In this document: in pieces, positions 55,638-64,000 of the stretch | Numbering within the stretch: the first letter of the stretch is position 1 | How the letters are laid out: each line of letters starts with the position of its first letter | Source of the DNA: Kamptonema formosum PCC 10802 | Lineage (GTDB): Bacteria; Cyanobacteriota; Cyanobacteriia; Cyanobacteriales; Oscillatoriaceae | NCBI RefSeq assembly: GCF_000332335.1 | Contig: NZ_KB235948.1 | Coordinates: 2,514,661 to 2,578,660 of the forward strand | Length of the DNA: 64,000 nt | Reading direction: 5' to 3' | The notes under the pieces: model-generated | The model's input: the letters and a program-made list of their open reading frames with translations, nothing else | Databases searched by the model: none | Told to the model about the DNA's origin: nothing | Translations under genes and position numbers: made by a program

Positions 55638-57647
55638 ATGCCTGATCTGTCCGGTCTATACAAACGTTTGGGTTTGCCCGCTCTCGGTCAAACCTCATTT
55701 CGCCGCATCCTGCTGTCGCGGATTCTGCTTCTGAGCGTGCCGGTTTTGCTGTTGGGAGAGTACGTGACTTACAGGAAGGCACGTTCTGGCCTGCTGGAAA
55801 CGGCCCGCCAAAACTTGCCGGAAAGCGCGGTCAGGAAGGGCGAAAAGATTCAAGATTCAGTCGGGGGGCTGCAAGCGAGCCTGGTGAGTGCCAGTCAAAC
55901 TGCAGTCCTAGAGTCAGGGTCGCTAGAGGCATCCAAACAATTTTTAGAGCAGCTGGCGCAACAATTTCCCGAGCGGGTTCAGTGCCTTCAACTGGCTTCT
56001 TTACAGACCGGCGAGATTGCGTGGAGCTCCTGCGGCAATCAGCGGCTGGATTTGCCTGCTGTTCCTGTATGGCCCGCTGTGCGCGAGAGCGCCTTTACAG
56101 AGGTCTCTGCGGTAAAAATAACCGCCCTAACGCCGGTGACATCCGAGAAGCCGGCTGAGATGGCTGGGGATAGGCCAGCCAGCGGGGAAAGCCAGCTCAG
56201 CTTGGTTTTAAGTGCGCCGGTTTACGATCTGGCGGGTCAGCTCGTTTATGCCCTAACGATTCAAGCCGCCCTCATCGAGCCCGAGACGGATAAGCCAAGG
56301 TCTCTGTCTGGCTATACGGTGGTGATTGACCACGATGGAACCATTTTGGCTCACCCCAACGCCAGCCGAGTGGGGCGCAAGGTTTCGGAGGAGGAAGACA
56401 AAGCCAGACTCACAGCGATTGTGGGCAATGCGCTCGCCGGCAATACGGATTTTATTCACCTGTTCGGGTTTGAAGACGGCGGCGCGGAATTGCTGGCTGG
56501 CTACACCGCTATCCCCAGTCCAGTGGCGGCGGATGGGAATAAAAAGTGGATTGTCTTGGCCGTCACCCGTCTGGACAATGCTCTGGCGGGGCTCGAAGAA
56601 ATTCAGCACGTTCTGGTAACGCTGATCCTGGGCTTGCTCGCCGCTAACCTGCTTGCCACTCTCTATCTGTCTCGCGATATAGCGCGCCCCCTCGAACAGC
56701 TGGGGGACTACGCCCTGCGGGTGCAAGCCCGACGCGCTCTCGACCGAGTTCCCCACAATTTTCGCATCCGGGAGTTCAATCAATTGGCTGAGGCGCTAGA
56801 CAGTATGGTAGAGCGTCTGACGGCGTGGGCGGAGGAGCTGGAAACCGCCTGGAAAGAAGCGAAAGTGGCCAACGAACTGAAAAATGAGTTTTTGGCCAAT
56901 ACGTCCCACGAGCTGAGAACTCCTCTCAACGCTATTATTGGCTCGATTCGTCTGGTGCGGGACGACTGCTGCGATGACGAGGAAGAGGAAATGGAGTTTT
57001 TGCAGCGGGCGGATGACGCTGCGATTCACTTGCTCGAGATCATTAATGACGTGCTCGACATTGCCAAAATTGAAGCGGGCACGCTGTCGGTGGTTCTCGA
57101 GCCGGTCGATCTGCAAAAAGTGATCGAGGAAGTTATCGATTTGCAGGCGGCTGAGATTCAAAACAAGGGCTTGCAGTTGATTTTTCCTAAACGCCAAACC
57201 CCGATTGCGGTGGAAGCGGACCCCGCCAAGCTCAAGCAGGTCCTGCTCAATGTGGTGGGGAACGCGCTCAAGTTTACTGACACCGGCTCGATTTCCATCT
57301 CCACTCGCATCGAACCGGTGGGAAACGGTGACGCCAACGGCTCTGCCGCAGCACCGGGCTCATCCTTTCATGAGCGGCACGCGATTGTTTCTATCCGGGA
57401 TACGGGTATTGGCATTGACCCGAGCCAGCAGCACCGGCTCTTTCAACCGTTTGTTATGGTTGATGGCAAGAGAACTCGCAAGTACGGGGGTACGGGTTTG
57501 GGACTGGCTATCTCGCGGAATTTAATGGAACTTATGAAAGGCACGATTACCCTGCACAGTGCTGGCCCTGGCTTGGGGACAACGGTTGAGATATGTTTGC
57601 CGGTTTTGGATCTGCTGCCGGTGTCTTCTGATAAGCTTCAAGTTTGA
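55638..57647 (+). CDS. Membrane sensor histidine kinase with extracytoplasmic domain
   Basis: 669 residues, ATG 55638. Membrane helices at about 24-43 and 330-352 enclose a roughly 290-residue periplasmic dCache-like sensor (GYTVVIDHDGTILAHPNASRVG is the typical second-half signature). A HAMP linker (SRDIARPLEQL) and coiled coil lead to HisKA with phospho-accepting His424 in NTSHELRTPLNAIIG. The HATPase has N-box VVGNALKFTDTGS, G1 DTGIGI and GTGLGLAISRNLM. No receiver or Hpt domain is attached. A response regulator is not adjacent, so its partner is elsewhere. There is a Glu/Asp run (CCDDEEEEMEF) in HisKA. Confidence 0.94.
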   Translation: MPDLSGLYKRLGLPALGQTSFRRILLSRILLLSVPVLLLGEYVTYRKARSGLLETARQNLPESAVRKGEKIQDSVGGLQASLVSASQTAVLESGSLEASKQFLEQLAQQFPERVQCLQLASLQTGEIAWSSCGNQRLDLPAVPVWPAVRESAFTEVSAVKITALTPVTSEKPAEMAGDRPASGESQLSLVLSAPVYDLAGQLVYALTIQAALIEPETDKPRSLSGYTVVIDHDGTILAHPNASRVGRKVSEEEDKARLTAIVGNALAGNTDFIHLFGFEDGGAELLAGYTAIPSPVAADGNKKWIVLAVTRLDNALAGLEEIQHVLVTLILGLLAANLLATLYLSRDIARPLEQLGDYALRVQARRALDRVPHNFRIREFNQLAEALDSMVERLTAWAEELETAWKEAKVANELKNEFLANTSHELRTPLNAIIGSIRLVRDDCCDDEEEEMEFLQRADDAAIHLLEIINDVLDIAKIEAGTLSVVLEPVDLQKVIEEVIDLQAAEIQNKGLQLIFPKRQTPIAVEADPAKLKQVLLNVVGNALKFTDTGSISISTRIEPVGNGDANGSAAAPGSSFHERHAIVSIRDTGIGIDPSQQHRLFQPFVMVDGKRTRKYGGTGLGLAISRNLMELMKGTITLHSAGPGLGTTVEICLPVLDLLPVSSDKLQV

Positions 57648-57681
57648 AGTTTGAATTTTAAATGAATTCAGAATTCAATCT

Positions 57682-58737
57682 TCACGCATTCGCAATTCTC
57701 ACCGGCTCCCCTCCCCGGTTGACCGATTCGCTCAAGGCGCTGAGAGTTCGCACTAGTCCCACGCCTGTCGCTCCCGAGGAAACCGGCGAGGGGGTGTTGC
57801 TGCGCGCGCAGTCCAGAAAGTGCTGGCACACCTGCGCTAAGGGCTCTACCGGCTCTACGCCGATCGCTTCGCGACTCTGACCGGCTGGGATAAACTGGTC
57901 GCCGGTGCGCTCTAACTGTCCCCGCTGCAGGGTGAGGGCACCCTCCGCTAACATCTCGTCAAATATTAAGGTGCCCTGGCTGCCGGCAATGGCCAACCTC
58001 CGCTGTTTGTCTGGATTGCTCCAGCACAGGTGGATAAATGCCCGCACGCCGCTCGGATACGTCAGCGTCACCCACACTAAGTCGGACAAACCCCGGGGAA
58101 AATGCTCTCCCCCGCTCCATCCCTCCCAATTGCTTTGCAGCCAAATGGTGCCGGTGGCTCCCACCTGTGCCGGCGTCTCTCCCAGCCAGCTGTTGAAGAT
58201 GCAAATGTCGTGGATGGCTAAGTCCCACAGGGCGTCCACATCGGGGCGCACCGGCCCGAGATGGGTGCGAGTGGCATAGCCGTACCTCAATTCTCCCAGA
58301 TGTCCCTCTTGGATAACCCGCTTCCCTCGCTCGACGGCTGGGTGGAACAGGTAGGTGTGGTCAACGACTAGCTGCCGGTGCTGCTCTTGGGCCAGCCGGC
58401 ACAGTTCCTGGGATTCCTCCGGGTCCAGGGTTAAGGGTTTTTCTGCCAAAACGTGGTAGCCTTGCTGGAGGGCGTCGGCAATCAGATGGTAGTGGGTGGA
58501 TGCCGGTGTGGCGATTGCCACTGCTTCAATTGCCGGCATTTGCCGCACTTGCTCCCAGTCTGCCGCCAGCACCACACCGGCATCGAACTCCAACTGCTCC
58601 TTGAGTGCTGCCAAGCGTTCCGGGTTTCGATCCACCACAGCCACCACTCTCGCTTGCGGATTTTTCAGGAAGTTCCGCACCAGGTGGACGCCCCATCGCC
58701 CCACCCCCACTACCGCTATGCCGGTTTGTTTGGACAT
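57682..58737 (-). CDS. Gfo/Idh/MocA family NAD(P)-dependent oxidoreductase
   Basis: 351 residues, ATG 58737. N-terminal Rossmann fold GIAVVGVGRWGVHLVRNF with dinucleotide motif GVGRWG and AVVDRNPERL; the family's VLAEKPLTLDPEE (EKP) and VDHTYLFHPAVE segments follow, then the C-terminal beta-sheet domain. These enzymes reduce or oxidise sugars and cyclitols; some act in nucleotide-sugar synthesis. The substrate is unclear. It converges with the histidine kinase (34 bases apart). The tandem array starts 45 bases upstream of its start codon, so the array may contain its promoter. Confidence 0.92.
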   Translation of the reverse strand: MSKQTGIAVVGVGRWGVHLVRNFLKNPQARVVAVVDRNPERLAALKEQLEFDAGVVLAADWEQVRQMPAIEAVAIATPASTHYHLIADALQQGYHVLAEKPLTLDPEESQELCRLAQEQHRQLVVDHTYLFHPAVERGKRVIQEGHLGELRYGYATRTHLGPVRPDVDALWDLAIHDICIFNSWLGETPAQVGATGTIWLQSNWEGWSGGEHFPRGLSDLVWVTLTYPSGVRAFIHLCWSNPDKQRRLAIAGSQGTLIFDEMLAEGALTLQRGQLERTGDQFIPAGQSREAIGVEPVEPLAQVCQHFLDCARSNTPSPVSSGATGVGLVRTLSALSESVNRGGEPVRIANA

Positions 58738-58781
58738 TTACAAAATTTTTCTTTTTCAATTCTGGCGGCGGCGCAAAAAAT

Positions 58782-59740
58782 TTAACAAGTTTTTAGATTC
58801 CTTGACCGCTCCGCATGGTACTTTTTAATTGTGGGAATCTGTCTGAAAATATTATTTTGGCTCCCACTCCACCCTTACTACTTCACCCTACCACGAGCCG
58901 GTGAACAGCGCAACCCCCCTCTCTGACTCCGCCGGCCCCTTTTTTTTGCCCATTTTTCACAAATTTTGGCCGGCCCCCGGCCCCCGGGCCCAAACTTTAA
59001 CAAGTTTTTAGATTCCTTGACGGCTCCGCGTGGTATTCTTTAATAGTGGGAATCTGTCTAAAAATATTATTTTGGCTCCCACTCCACCCTGACTACTTCA
59101 CCCTACCACGAGCCGGTGAACAGCGCAACCCCCCTCTCTGACTCCGCCGGCCCCTTTTTTTTGCCCATTTTTCACAAATTTTGGCCGGCCCTCGGCCCCC
59201 GGCCCCAAACTTTAACAAGTTTTTAGATTCCTTGACCGCTAGGCATGGTACTCTTTATTAGTGGGAATCTGTCTAAAAATATTATTTTGGCTTCCACTCC
59301 ACCCTTACTACTTCACCCTACCACGAGCCGGTGAACAGCGCAAGCCCCCCTCTCTTTGTTGCTACAATTCTTAACAAATTTTGGCCGGCCCTCGGCCCCC
59401 GGGCCCAAACTTTAACAAATTTTTAGATTCCTTGACCGCTAGGTGTGGTATTATTTAACAGTGGGAATCTGTCTAAAAATATTATTTTTGCTCACACTCC
59501 ACCCTGACTGCTTAACACTAGCACGAGCCGGTGAACAGCGCAAGCCCCCCTCTCTCTGCCGGCCCCTTTTTTGTGACAATTCTTAACAAATTTTGGCCGG
59601 CCCTCGGCCCCCGGGCCCAAACTTTAACAAGTTTTTAGATTCCTTGACCGCTCCGCATGGTACTCTTTAAGATTGGGAATCTGACTGCTAATATAATTTG
59701 CGCGCCCACCCCATTATTAAGAAGACTACCATGAGTGGGA
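58782..59740. repeat. Five-copy ~213-bp intergenic tandem array
   Basis: TTTAACAAGTTTTTAGATTC-type anchors start near 58781, 58996, 59211, 59411 and 59623, spacing 200-215 bp. Each unit has TTGACCGCTNNGCATGGTA followed by a T/A-rich hexamer region, then GTGGGAATCTGTCT, AAAATATTATTTT, GCTCCCAC, a C-rich middle and TTTTGGCCGGCCC. GTGGGA and TCCCAC can pair, and AAAATATTATTTT is self-complementary. No open reading frame is conserved. The unit is unrelated to that at 24773-26236. Confidence 0.93.
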
Positions 59741-59811
59741 GGTGAAGGTCAAGAAGTGACAAAAAACAAAAAAGTTGGCAAGTCAATTTACAAAAAATTA
59801 ACAATCACCAA

Positions 59812-60630
59812 TTAAGAGCGGGCGCTACTGCCTTTAGAAGGGACTAGGCGGCGGGGATTGGGGCTCTCGGAGGGGAGGCGCGGGGTTTGAGAGCCGAGGG
59901 AGCCGGTGAAATTTTCAGCTTCGCCTTGGGACAGGGACAAAAAAGCTTCTCGGGCGGCGGCTTGTTCAGCGGCTTTAATGGAGCGCCCCGTTCCCTCACC
60001 GAGCCGGCGTCCGTCGAGGGAGACTACAGCGGTGAACCGGTGGGCGTCACCGTGAACCTGCTTGGTTTCCTCAACCTGATACACCGGCAAAGCCTTGTAG
60101 CGAGCTTGAGTCCATTCCTGGAGAGCGGCTTTGTAATTTTGGCGAGCGGGATCGGTGCGGATTTCAGCCGCGCGCTGCTGGAAGTGAGAGTCCAGCCACG
60201 GGCGCACCAGATCGAGGTTGTGCGTGCTCAGGTAAAGCGCCGCCAGCACAGCTTCCAGAGAGTCAGCCAGACGGGACTCACAGCCGGCGGCGTCACCGGC
60301 GGCGCTGGCGGAAACCAGCAAATAGCGCTGCAAGCCATAACTTTCTGCTATAGTAGCCAGAGTGCGGTCGCTGACCAGCACAGAGCGAATTGCCGCAAAT
60401 TCCCCCACCGAACAGTTGGGATAGGTTTCTAATAAAAACTCAGCCGCTGCCAGACGCACCACAGCGTCCCCAACGAACTCCAGCTGCTCGTAATTGGCAT
60501 TCGGTGAAGCAGTCGGGTGAGTCAGCGCCAAGTCGAGCAGATCCCACTTCACTGGCACTCCCTCTGGGAGCCCCAATTTTTGTGTGAATTTCTGTAACTG
60601 TTGCTGCCGGTGAGGATAAGTAAGCGCCAT
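59812..60630 (-). CDS. rnc: Ribonuclease III
   Basis: 272 residues, ATG 60630. The RNase III signature is NYEQLEFVGDAVVRL, with the second acidic pair later in DSLEAVLAALYLS. A double-stranded RNA-binding domain follows (about 165-245: NYKAALQEWTQARYKALPVY, AAEQAAAREAFLSL). A disordered Ser/Pro tail ends the protein. It processes rRNA precursors and structured RNAs. Cyanobacteria often have several RNase III forms; this is the full-length type. No Shine-Dalgarno site is evident. Downstream lies the five-copy array; upstream, rnpB on the same strand. Confidence 0.96.
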   Translation of the reverse strand: MALTYPHRQQQLQKFTQKLGLPEGVPVKWDLLDLALTHPTASPNANYEQLEFVGDAVVRLAAAEFLLETYPNCSVGEFAAIRSVLVSDRTLATIAESYGLQRYLLVSASAAGDAAGCESRLADSLEAVLAALYLSTHNLDLVRPWLDSHFQQRAAEIRTDPARQNYKAALQEWTQARYKALPVYQVEETKQVHGDAHRFTAVVSLDGRRLGEGTGRSIKAAEQAAAREAFLSLSQGEAENFTGSLGSQTPRLPSESPNPRRLVPSKGSSARS

Positions 60631-60726
60631 TGAGGATTTTTAAGTTGAGATTTTAGAGCTGAGATTTCAAATTTTATCTGATAAATGCCAATTCTGAACA
60701 AAGCATCCAAAAAATTGAAAAAGGGA

Positions 60727-61130
60727 GAGAGCAAGTCATAAGCCGGGTTCAGTTTTCAAAGGCTGAACTCAGCCTTTGAAGGCAGTTATCTATCTGGGAC
60801 GCCTGTTACCAGACGCCTCTAGCGGCACTCATGGGCGGAACCGGTAAAAGACCAACCGTCGTTCCTTCGACCTTGCTCCCAACCGGGGTTTACCTAGCCA
60901 GCGCCTCTCGACGCTGCTGGTGCGCTCTTACCGCACCCTTGCACCCTTACCTGTAAGTAGGGGCGGGGCGAACCCGCTCCCACTCCATCGGCGGTATGTT
61001 TCTGTGGCACTATCCTCACGGTCACCCGCACTGGGCGTTACCCAGCAAGTTTGGTCTTTCGGGAGCCCGGACTTTCCTCAGACCGGCATAAAGCCAGCCC
61101 GCAACCGCCAGCGCTTACTCTCTCCTTAGT
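60727..61130 (-). ncRNA. rnpB: RNase P RNA (M1 RNA)
   Basis: Read on the minus strand, the conserved bacterial landmarks appear in order: GAGGAAAGTCCGGGCTCC (61080-61063), GACCGTGAGGATAGTGCC with ACAGAAA, AGGGTGCAAGGGTGCGGTAA and GAGCGCACC, GTAAACCCC, and GAACCCGGCTTATG (60752-60739). Together they form the catalytic core of type A RNase P RNA, the ribozyme that matures tRNA 5' ends. The ends are approximate. The variable P12-like arm is formed by a 27-base hairpin (60957-60983, 11-bp arms with one mismatch) that shares 18 bases with the dispersed repeat at 10313-10330. rnc lies 97 bases downstream on the same strand. Confidence 0.95.
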
Positions 61131-61438
61131 TCCAGTTTATTGCACAGGGTGTGTTTGTGGGTGGCTGGTGCGGGAATCTGGGTGGCTGGTGGGGTGTCTC
61201 GGAAAAGCGAGGTGAGCGCCGGTGGGGAGTTTTGGTTTCACCGGCACCCCGCGTGAGCGCCGGCGGAAGCCCCAGCGCCCGCATGAGAATTTGTACTTGC
61301 CGGTGAGGATTTTAACCGGTTCTGGGACAGTTTCTGGCGCTGAGCGAAGAAACCGGGTTTCGCAGAAGTTACCCGGTTTCTGGCACCGGCGCTCTTAACA
61401 ATTACTTGATAAATCAGCTCTAAGCCTGCTTGTTGCGC
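61131..61438. other. Intergenic between corA and rnpB
   Basis: No gene seen. GCGCCGGTGGGG/GCGCCGGCGG and CACCGGCACCCC lie in a GC-rich patch (61205-61280). A degenerate family A palindrome lies at 61348-61381. Confidence 0.5.
61348..61381. repeat. Degenerate family A palindrome, swapped arm order
   Basis: AGAAACCGGGTTTCG, CAG, AAGTTACCCGGTTTCT: same arm order as 40058-40090 with mismatches. It lies 58 bases behind the corA stop. Confidence 0.7.
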
Positions 61439-62608
61439 CTACCTTTTTAAGTCAGTCCGGACGGTCGAGAAGTTGTCGAACCAGCCGCGACGCTTGAAGA
61501 AGTAGACGAGACTGGCAGCAATTGTTATCATAGCACCCCAGCAGAGGAAGTAGCCAAAAGGCCAGTTTAGCTCCGGCATATTCCAGGGAGATTTTTCAGT
61601 ATTGAAGTTCATGCCGTAGATCCCGGCAATAAAGGTTAAGGGGATAAAAATGCTGGACATGACGGTGAGGAACTTCATCACCTCGTTCATCTTATTGCTG
61701 ATGGAAGACAGATAGACATCCATCAGGCCGCCTGCCAGTTCCCGGTAGGTTTCCACCATTTCCATAACCTGAACCGCGTGGTCGTAACAGTCGCGCAGGT
61801 AAATTCGCACATCCGCACTGATCAAAGGGCTGCCATCTCGGATCAGGGTATTAATCGCATCGCGCTGCGGCCAAATTGCGCGGCGCAGAGCCAGCAACTC
61901 CCGCCTGATTTGATAGATTTTTTCCAGCGTGTTTCGGGTGGGGTTAGTCACCACTTCATCCTCTAATTCCTCAATGCGCTCGCCATACTCTTCCAGAACC
62001 GGGAAAAAGCCATCGATAATCGCATCCAGCAGGGCATAGGCTAGGTAATCTGGCCCTCGCTGGCGGATCGTGCCCTTGCCGGCACGAATGCGGTCGCGCA
62101 CCGGCTTAAAGCAATCGTGTTCGGCTTCCTCCTGCACTGTAAGCAGGTAATGTTTCCCTAAAATGAAACTGACTTGCTCAATCCAGAAGCCCCCACTCCT
62201 TTCCTTGGGCATCACCATCTGGGCAATAATCAGCAGATGGTCTTCGTGATCCTCCACTTTAGGGCGCTGGGGAATGTTGACGATATCTTCCAGGACGAGG
62301 GGGTGCAACTTGAAAACCTCACCCAGCTGACGCCAATTCTCTTCAGTGCCCAAACCCATGACATCCACCCAAGAAACCGTCTCGGTATCCAGGGAAGGAA
62401 GGCAGGATAGCGGGTTTTCCAAATGCGTGCGGGTGGCGCTAGTCTGGCTGTAGTCAATCAACACTATTGTCGCCGGTGAGGCGTCTGGCGGAAGCCTGAG
62501 AGTTCCCGGCGAACTCCCCGGTTCGTCATAGAAGTATTCAAAGTAGTCCTCTTCTTCCTCGGCGGGTTGGGCGGGGAGTCTGGAAGGCGGAAAGCGGTTT
62601 TCTACCAT
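61439..62608 (-). CDS. corA: Magnesium/cobalt transporter CorA
   Basis: 389 residues from ATG 62608; a TTG six codons earlier is possible. The large acidic N-terminal cytoplasmic domain has the CorA features (WVDVMGLG, LHPLVLEDIVNIPQRPKVED). Two membrane helices close the protein, the first ending in the pore signature YGMNF (GIYGMNFNTEKSPWNMPEL), with a basic tail (FFKRRGW). It forms a pentameric Mg(II) channel in the plasma membrane. A Glu/Asp/Tyr cluster (EEEEDYFEYFYDEPG) near the N-terminus is a lineage extension. No Mg-sensing leader is visible. Stands alone. Confidence 0.96.
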   Translation of the reverse strand: MVENRFPPSRLPAQPAEEEEDYFEYFYDEPGSSPGTLRLPPDASPATIVLIDYSQTSATRTHLENPLSCLPSLDTETVSWVDVMGLGTEENWRQLGEVFKLHPLVLEDIVNIPQRPKVEDHEDHLLIIAQMVMPKERSGGFWIEQVSFILGKHYLLTVQEEAEHDCFKPVRDRIRAGKGTIRQRGPDYLAYALLDAIIDGFFPVLEEYGERIEELEDEVVTNPTRNTLEKIYQIRRELLALRRAIWPQRDAINTLIRDGSPLISADVRIYLRDCYDHAVQVMEMVETYRELAGGLMDVYLSSISNKMNEVMKFLTVMSSIFIPLTFIAGIYGMNFNTEKSPWNMPELNWPFGYFLCWGAMITIAASLVYFFKRRGWFDNFSTVRTDLKR

Positions 62609-62771
62609 GCTGTTTGACTTGGACAAGATTGCTTAGTGCGATCTTAAGCGATTTTGTTTCACTTCCGGACCCCACCGCACAGCCGCCGCCGGTGAGGGCG
62701 TCGCCAGCCGGTAGGTTTTCTCACTCAGTCAGGTGGGAGCCTGCGCCTGGCTGACTTTATAGGGTTTTTCA

Positions 62772-62841
62772 TACAGGACTTAGGCAGCACACTGTGGTAT
62801 AGGGTGGGTTACGCTAGCGCTAACCCACCCTAAAGATAGAG
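62772..62841. mobile_element. Partial MITE-like element related to 9367-9449
   Basis: CATACAGGACTTAGGCAG keeps most of the left terminus (CAGGACTTACGC in the full copy); the centre has perfect 12-bp arms TAGGGTGGGTTA / TAACCCACCCTA; AAGATAGAGGC matches the inner part of the copy at 33105-33161. The right terminus is lost. Confidence 0.65.
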
Positions 62842-62897
62842 GCTAGAGCCAGGAAAGTAGCAAAAAATCCAAAATCCAAAATCCAAAATTGGTGGTA

Positions 62898-62992
62898 TAT
62901 AGCGTTTCTCATCGTTTGTGAGGTACAGAGAAACCCGGTTTCTTAAAGAAACCGGGTTTCTGGGCCATAGTTCATGCAACTGACAACCGGTA
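62898..62992. mobile_element. Long form of family A next to the DUF4384 gene
   Basis: Left arm TATATAGCGTTTCTCATCG, core 62929-62961, right arm GTTCATGCAACTGACAACCG then GTATAAG. It ends five bases before the stop codon of the following minus-strand gene and would form a hairpin in its 3' end. Confidence 0.8.
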
Positions 62993-62997
62993 TAAGT

Positions 62998-64000
62998 TCA
63001 CCGGCTCACTGCATAAGTAATTGACAGCGCGGCTAACTGTTCAGTCCTGGCAGCGCGGGTATTGGGGTCGAAAGAAACAACAAAGTTGCGACTCCTCACA
63101 TCAATATCAGCCAGGAAACTGTCAGCAGCAGAAACAGACTCCTCATCCAAAGTCAAAATTCCCGATTGAATTGCTCTACCGGCAGCAATCTTTTGCAAAC
63201 GCTGCAGCGACTCGCGCAAAGGCGATAAACTCGCAATCACCAAAACTTCCGATATTCCCACCGGCTCCCCTACCGTCAGTTTAAACGCATCTCGCTCCGG
63301 GTCAGGAATTTGTCGCGTTTCCCCCGCTTTCACTAGCGCGGCGTCAACACCGGCAGTCCAGCTATTTGGAAACACCACCGCCAACTCTCCCGTGGGGTCA
63401 ATTGCCAGCAATGTGACGTACAAATCCCGCTTTTCCCGATTTTCAACTTCACACTGAACCCGGACTCCAATCGGAAGTTGCGGAATCCCCCCCACCACCT
63501 GAATTGCTTTGGAAATTGGGGGAGGGGCGCTATCAGTTTGAGTTAGCGTGCGGGGGGTGAAGGCGGTGGCGGCGAACTGGGTTTCTGCACCCCCGATAAC
63601 TTTTATGGAGGCGGCGACATTCAGGCGAGAGGATTCTGCATTGAGGGTGAGTTTGACAATTCTCGCCGCCAGCAGGGAGCGGAATTTCGATTTCAGGCGA
63701 GCGATTGCCGGCGCGACGGTTTCTCCCGCTGCGCCAAAAGAACCGGGAATTAAATCCAATCCCGGCGCGTACAGCCCCAAACTCCCCGCCGGCGGACTGT
63801 CGGAAACACCGGCTTTTGTCAATTCTTGGCGCTGCGCTTCTGTCATTCTACCAAAAATGTACTCGACCTGTGTTTGACCCAAAGGAAGGGGTTCGAGCCG
63901 GTCGAGTTTGGCGAGCGCTTCTCTGGCTGCATTTAATTCGCTCCCCAAGGACTCATCCAGTCCGATGCGGAGTTTCAAATCGCTGGGAATGGCTCTCGCC
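62998..64000 (-). CDS. DUF4384 protein, C-terminal part (probably of a caspase-family protein)
   Basis: The frame is open to the right edge (the codons before 63978 read ARAIPSD), so the start is outside. About 334 residues are present. It ends with the DUF4384-type domain: VECEVENREKRDLYVTLLAI (QCEVENREKRDLYVTLL), DPTGELAVVFPNSW and GISEVLVIASLSPLRESLQ. In cyanobacteria this arrangement often follows a caspase-like C14 (orthocaspase) domain; that domain is not in the window, so the assignment to caspases is from memory. The segment KLRIGLDESLGSELNAAREAL supports it. Confidence 0.78.
   Translation of the reverse strand, partial: ARAIPSDLKLRIGLDESLGSELNAAREALAKLDRLEPLPLGQTQVEYIFGRMTEAQRQELTKAGVSDSPPAGSLGLYAPGLDLIPGSFGAAGETVAPAIARLKSKFRSLLAARIVKLTLNAESSRLNVAASIKVIGGAETQFAATAFTPRTLTQTDSAPPPISKAIQVVGGIPQLPIGVRVQCEVENREKRDLYVTLLAIDPTGELAVVFPNSWTAGVDAALVKAGETRQIPDPERDAFKLTVGEPVGISEVLVIASLSPLRESLQRLQKIAAGRAIQSGILTLDEESVSAADSFLADIDVRSRNFVVSFDPNTRAARTEQLAALSITYAVSR

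Larger units (their letters stand above)
62609..62997. other. Intergenic filled with repeats
   Basis: No gene. It contains a perfect hairpin TAGGGTGGGTTA / TAACCCACCCTA (62800-62832) within a partial MITE-like element, an (ATCCAAA)3 heptamer STRR (about 62867-62890) and a long-form family A element. Confidence 0.6.

Overview
The window comes from a cyanobacterium, most likely a filamentous, non-heterocystous one of the Oscillatoria/Microcoleus kind. The evidence is a cyanobacterial-type RNase P RNA (60727-61130, minus), small cyanobacterial/plastid families (DUF751/Ycf33, DUF2949, DUF4327), scattered HIP1 octamers (GCGATCGC), heptamer STRR repeats and a large load of dispersed palindromic repeats. 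No complete IS element, prophage, CRISPR array or functional tRNA gene was seen. The genus is an inference.

Layout: 1-5.2 kb holds a partial subtilase with Ig-like repeats, then a STAND/NB-ARC ATPase followed by a Ser/Thr kinase-TPR protein. 5.8-17 kb holds DUF2949, ftsH, a small exported protein, nanE, a large PEP-CTERM VIT/vWA membrane protein, a Pro-rich membrane protein, a Tat-exported phosphoesterase and a cysteine-dioxygenase-like cupin. 17-24 kb holds a NIL-EAL c-di-GMP phosphodiesterase with a foldable leader, a candidate PD-(D/E)XK nuclease facing a Dam-type methylase, a wrecked ADP-ribosylglycohydrolase pseudogene carrying a repeat array, and DUF751-rbfA-nagZ. 24.7-26.2 kb is a six-copy 248-bp tandem array. 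26-34 kb holds two small conserved proteins, a CDF transporter, a trio of DnaA-box-like sequences, guaA, cbiD and a pentapeptide-repeat protein. 34-48 kb holds an MFS transporter, a double trypsin-TPR lipoprotein, a GAF/PAS/GGDEF/EAL protein, moaA, rpsD, a Cys-repeat exported protein and an Hpt protein. 48.5-64 kb holds an RTX/Calx-beta surface protein, a FemAB-like acyltransferase, a histidine kinase, a Gfo/Idh/MocA oxidoreductase, a five-copy ~213-bp array, rnc, rnpB, corA and the C-terminal part of a DUF4384 protein.

Most genes are single transcription units. Exceptions are the closely spaced STAND-kinase pair, the rbfA-nagZ junction and possibly guaA-cbiD. Housekeeping functions (guaA, moaA, cbiD, rpsD, rbfA, rnc, rnpB, ftsH) are interleaved with signalling (kinase, histidine kinase, Hpt, two c-di-GMP enzymes) and cell-surface proteins. 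This is ordinary chromosomal gene content.

The unusual content is between the genes: at least six families of palindromic repeats (several MITE-like), two long tandem arrays whose units carry conserved inverted repeats, a repeat array that replaced the middle of a gene, two orphan CRISPR-repeat-like sequences, and a very strong excess of the word GCCGGT/ACCGGC. Coordinates and starts were chosen by eye from ribosome-binding sites and codon context. Family assignments rest on motif recognition, without a database search.
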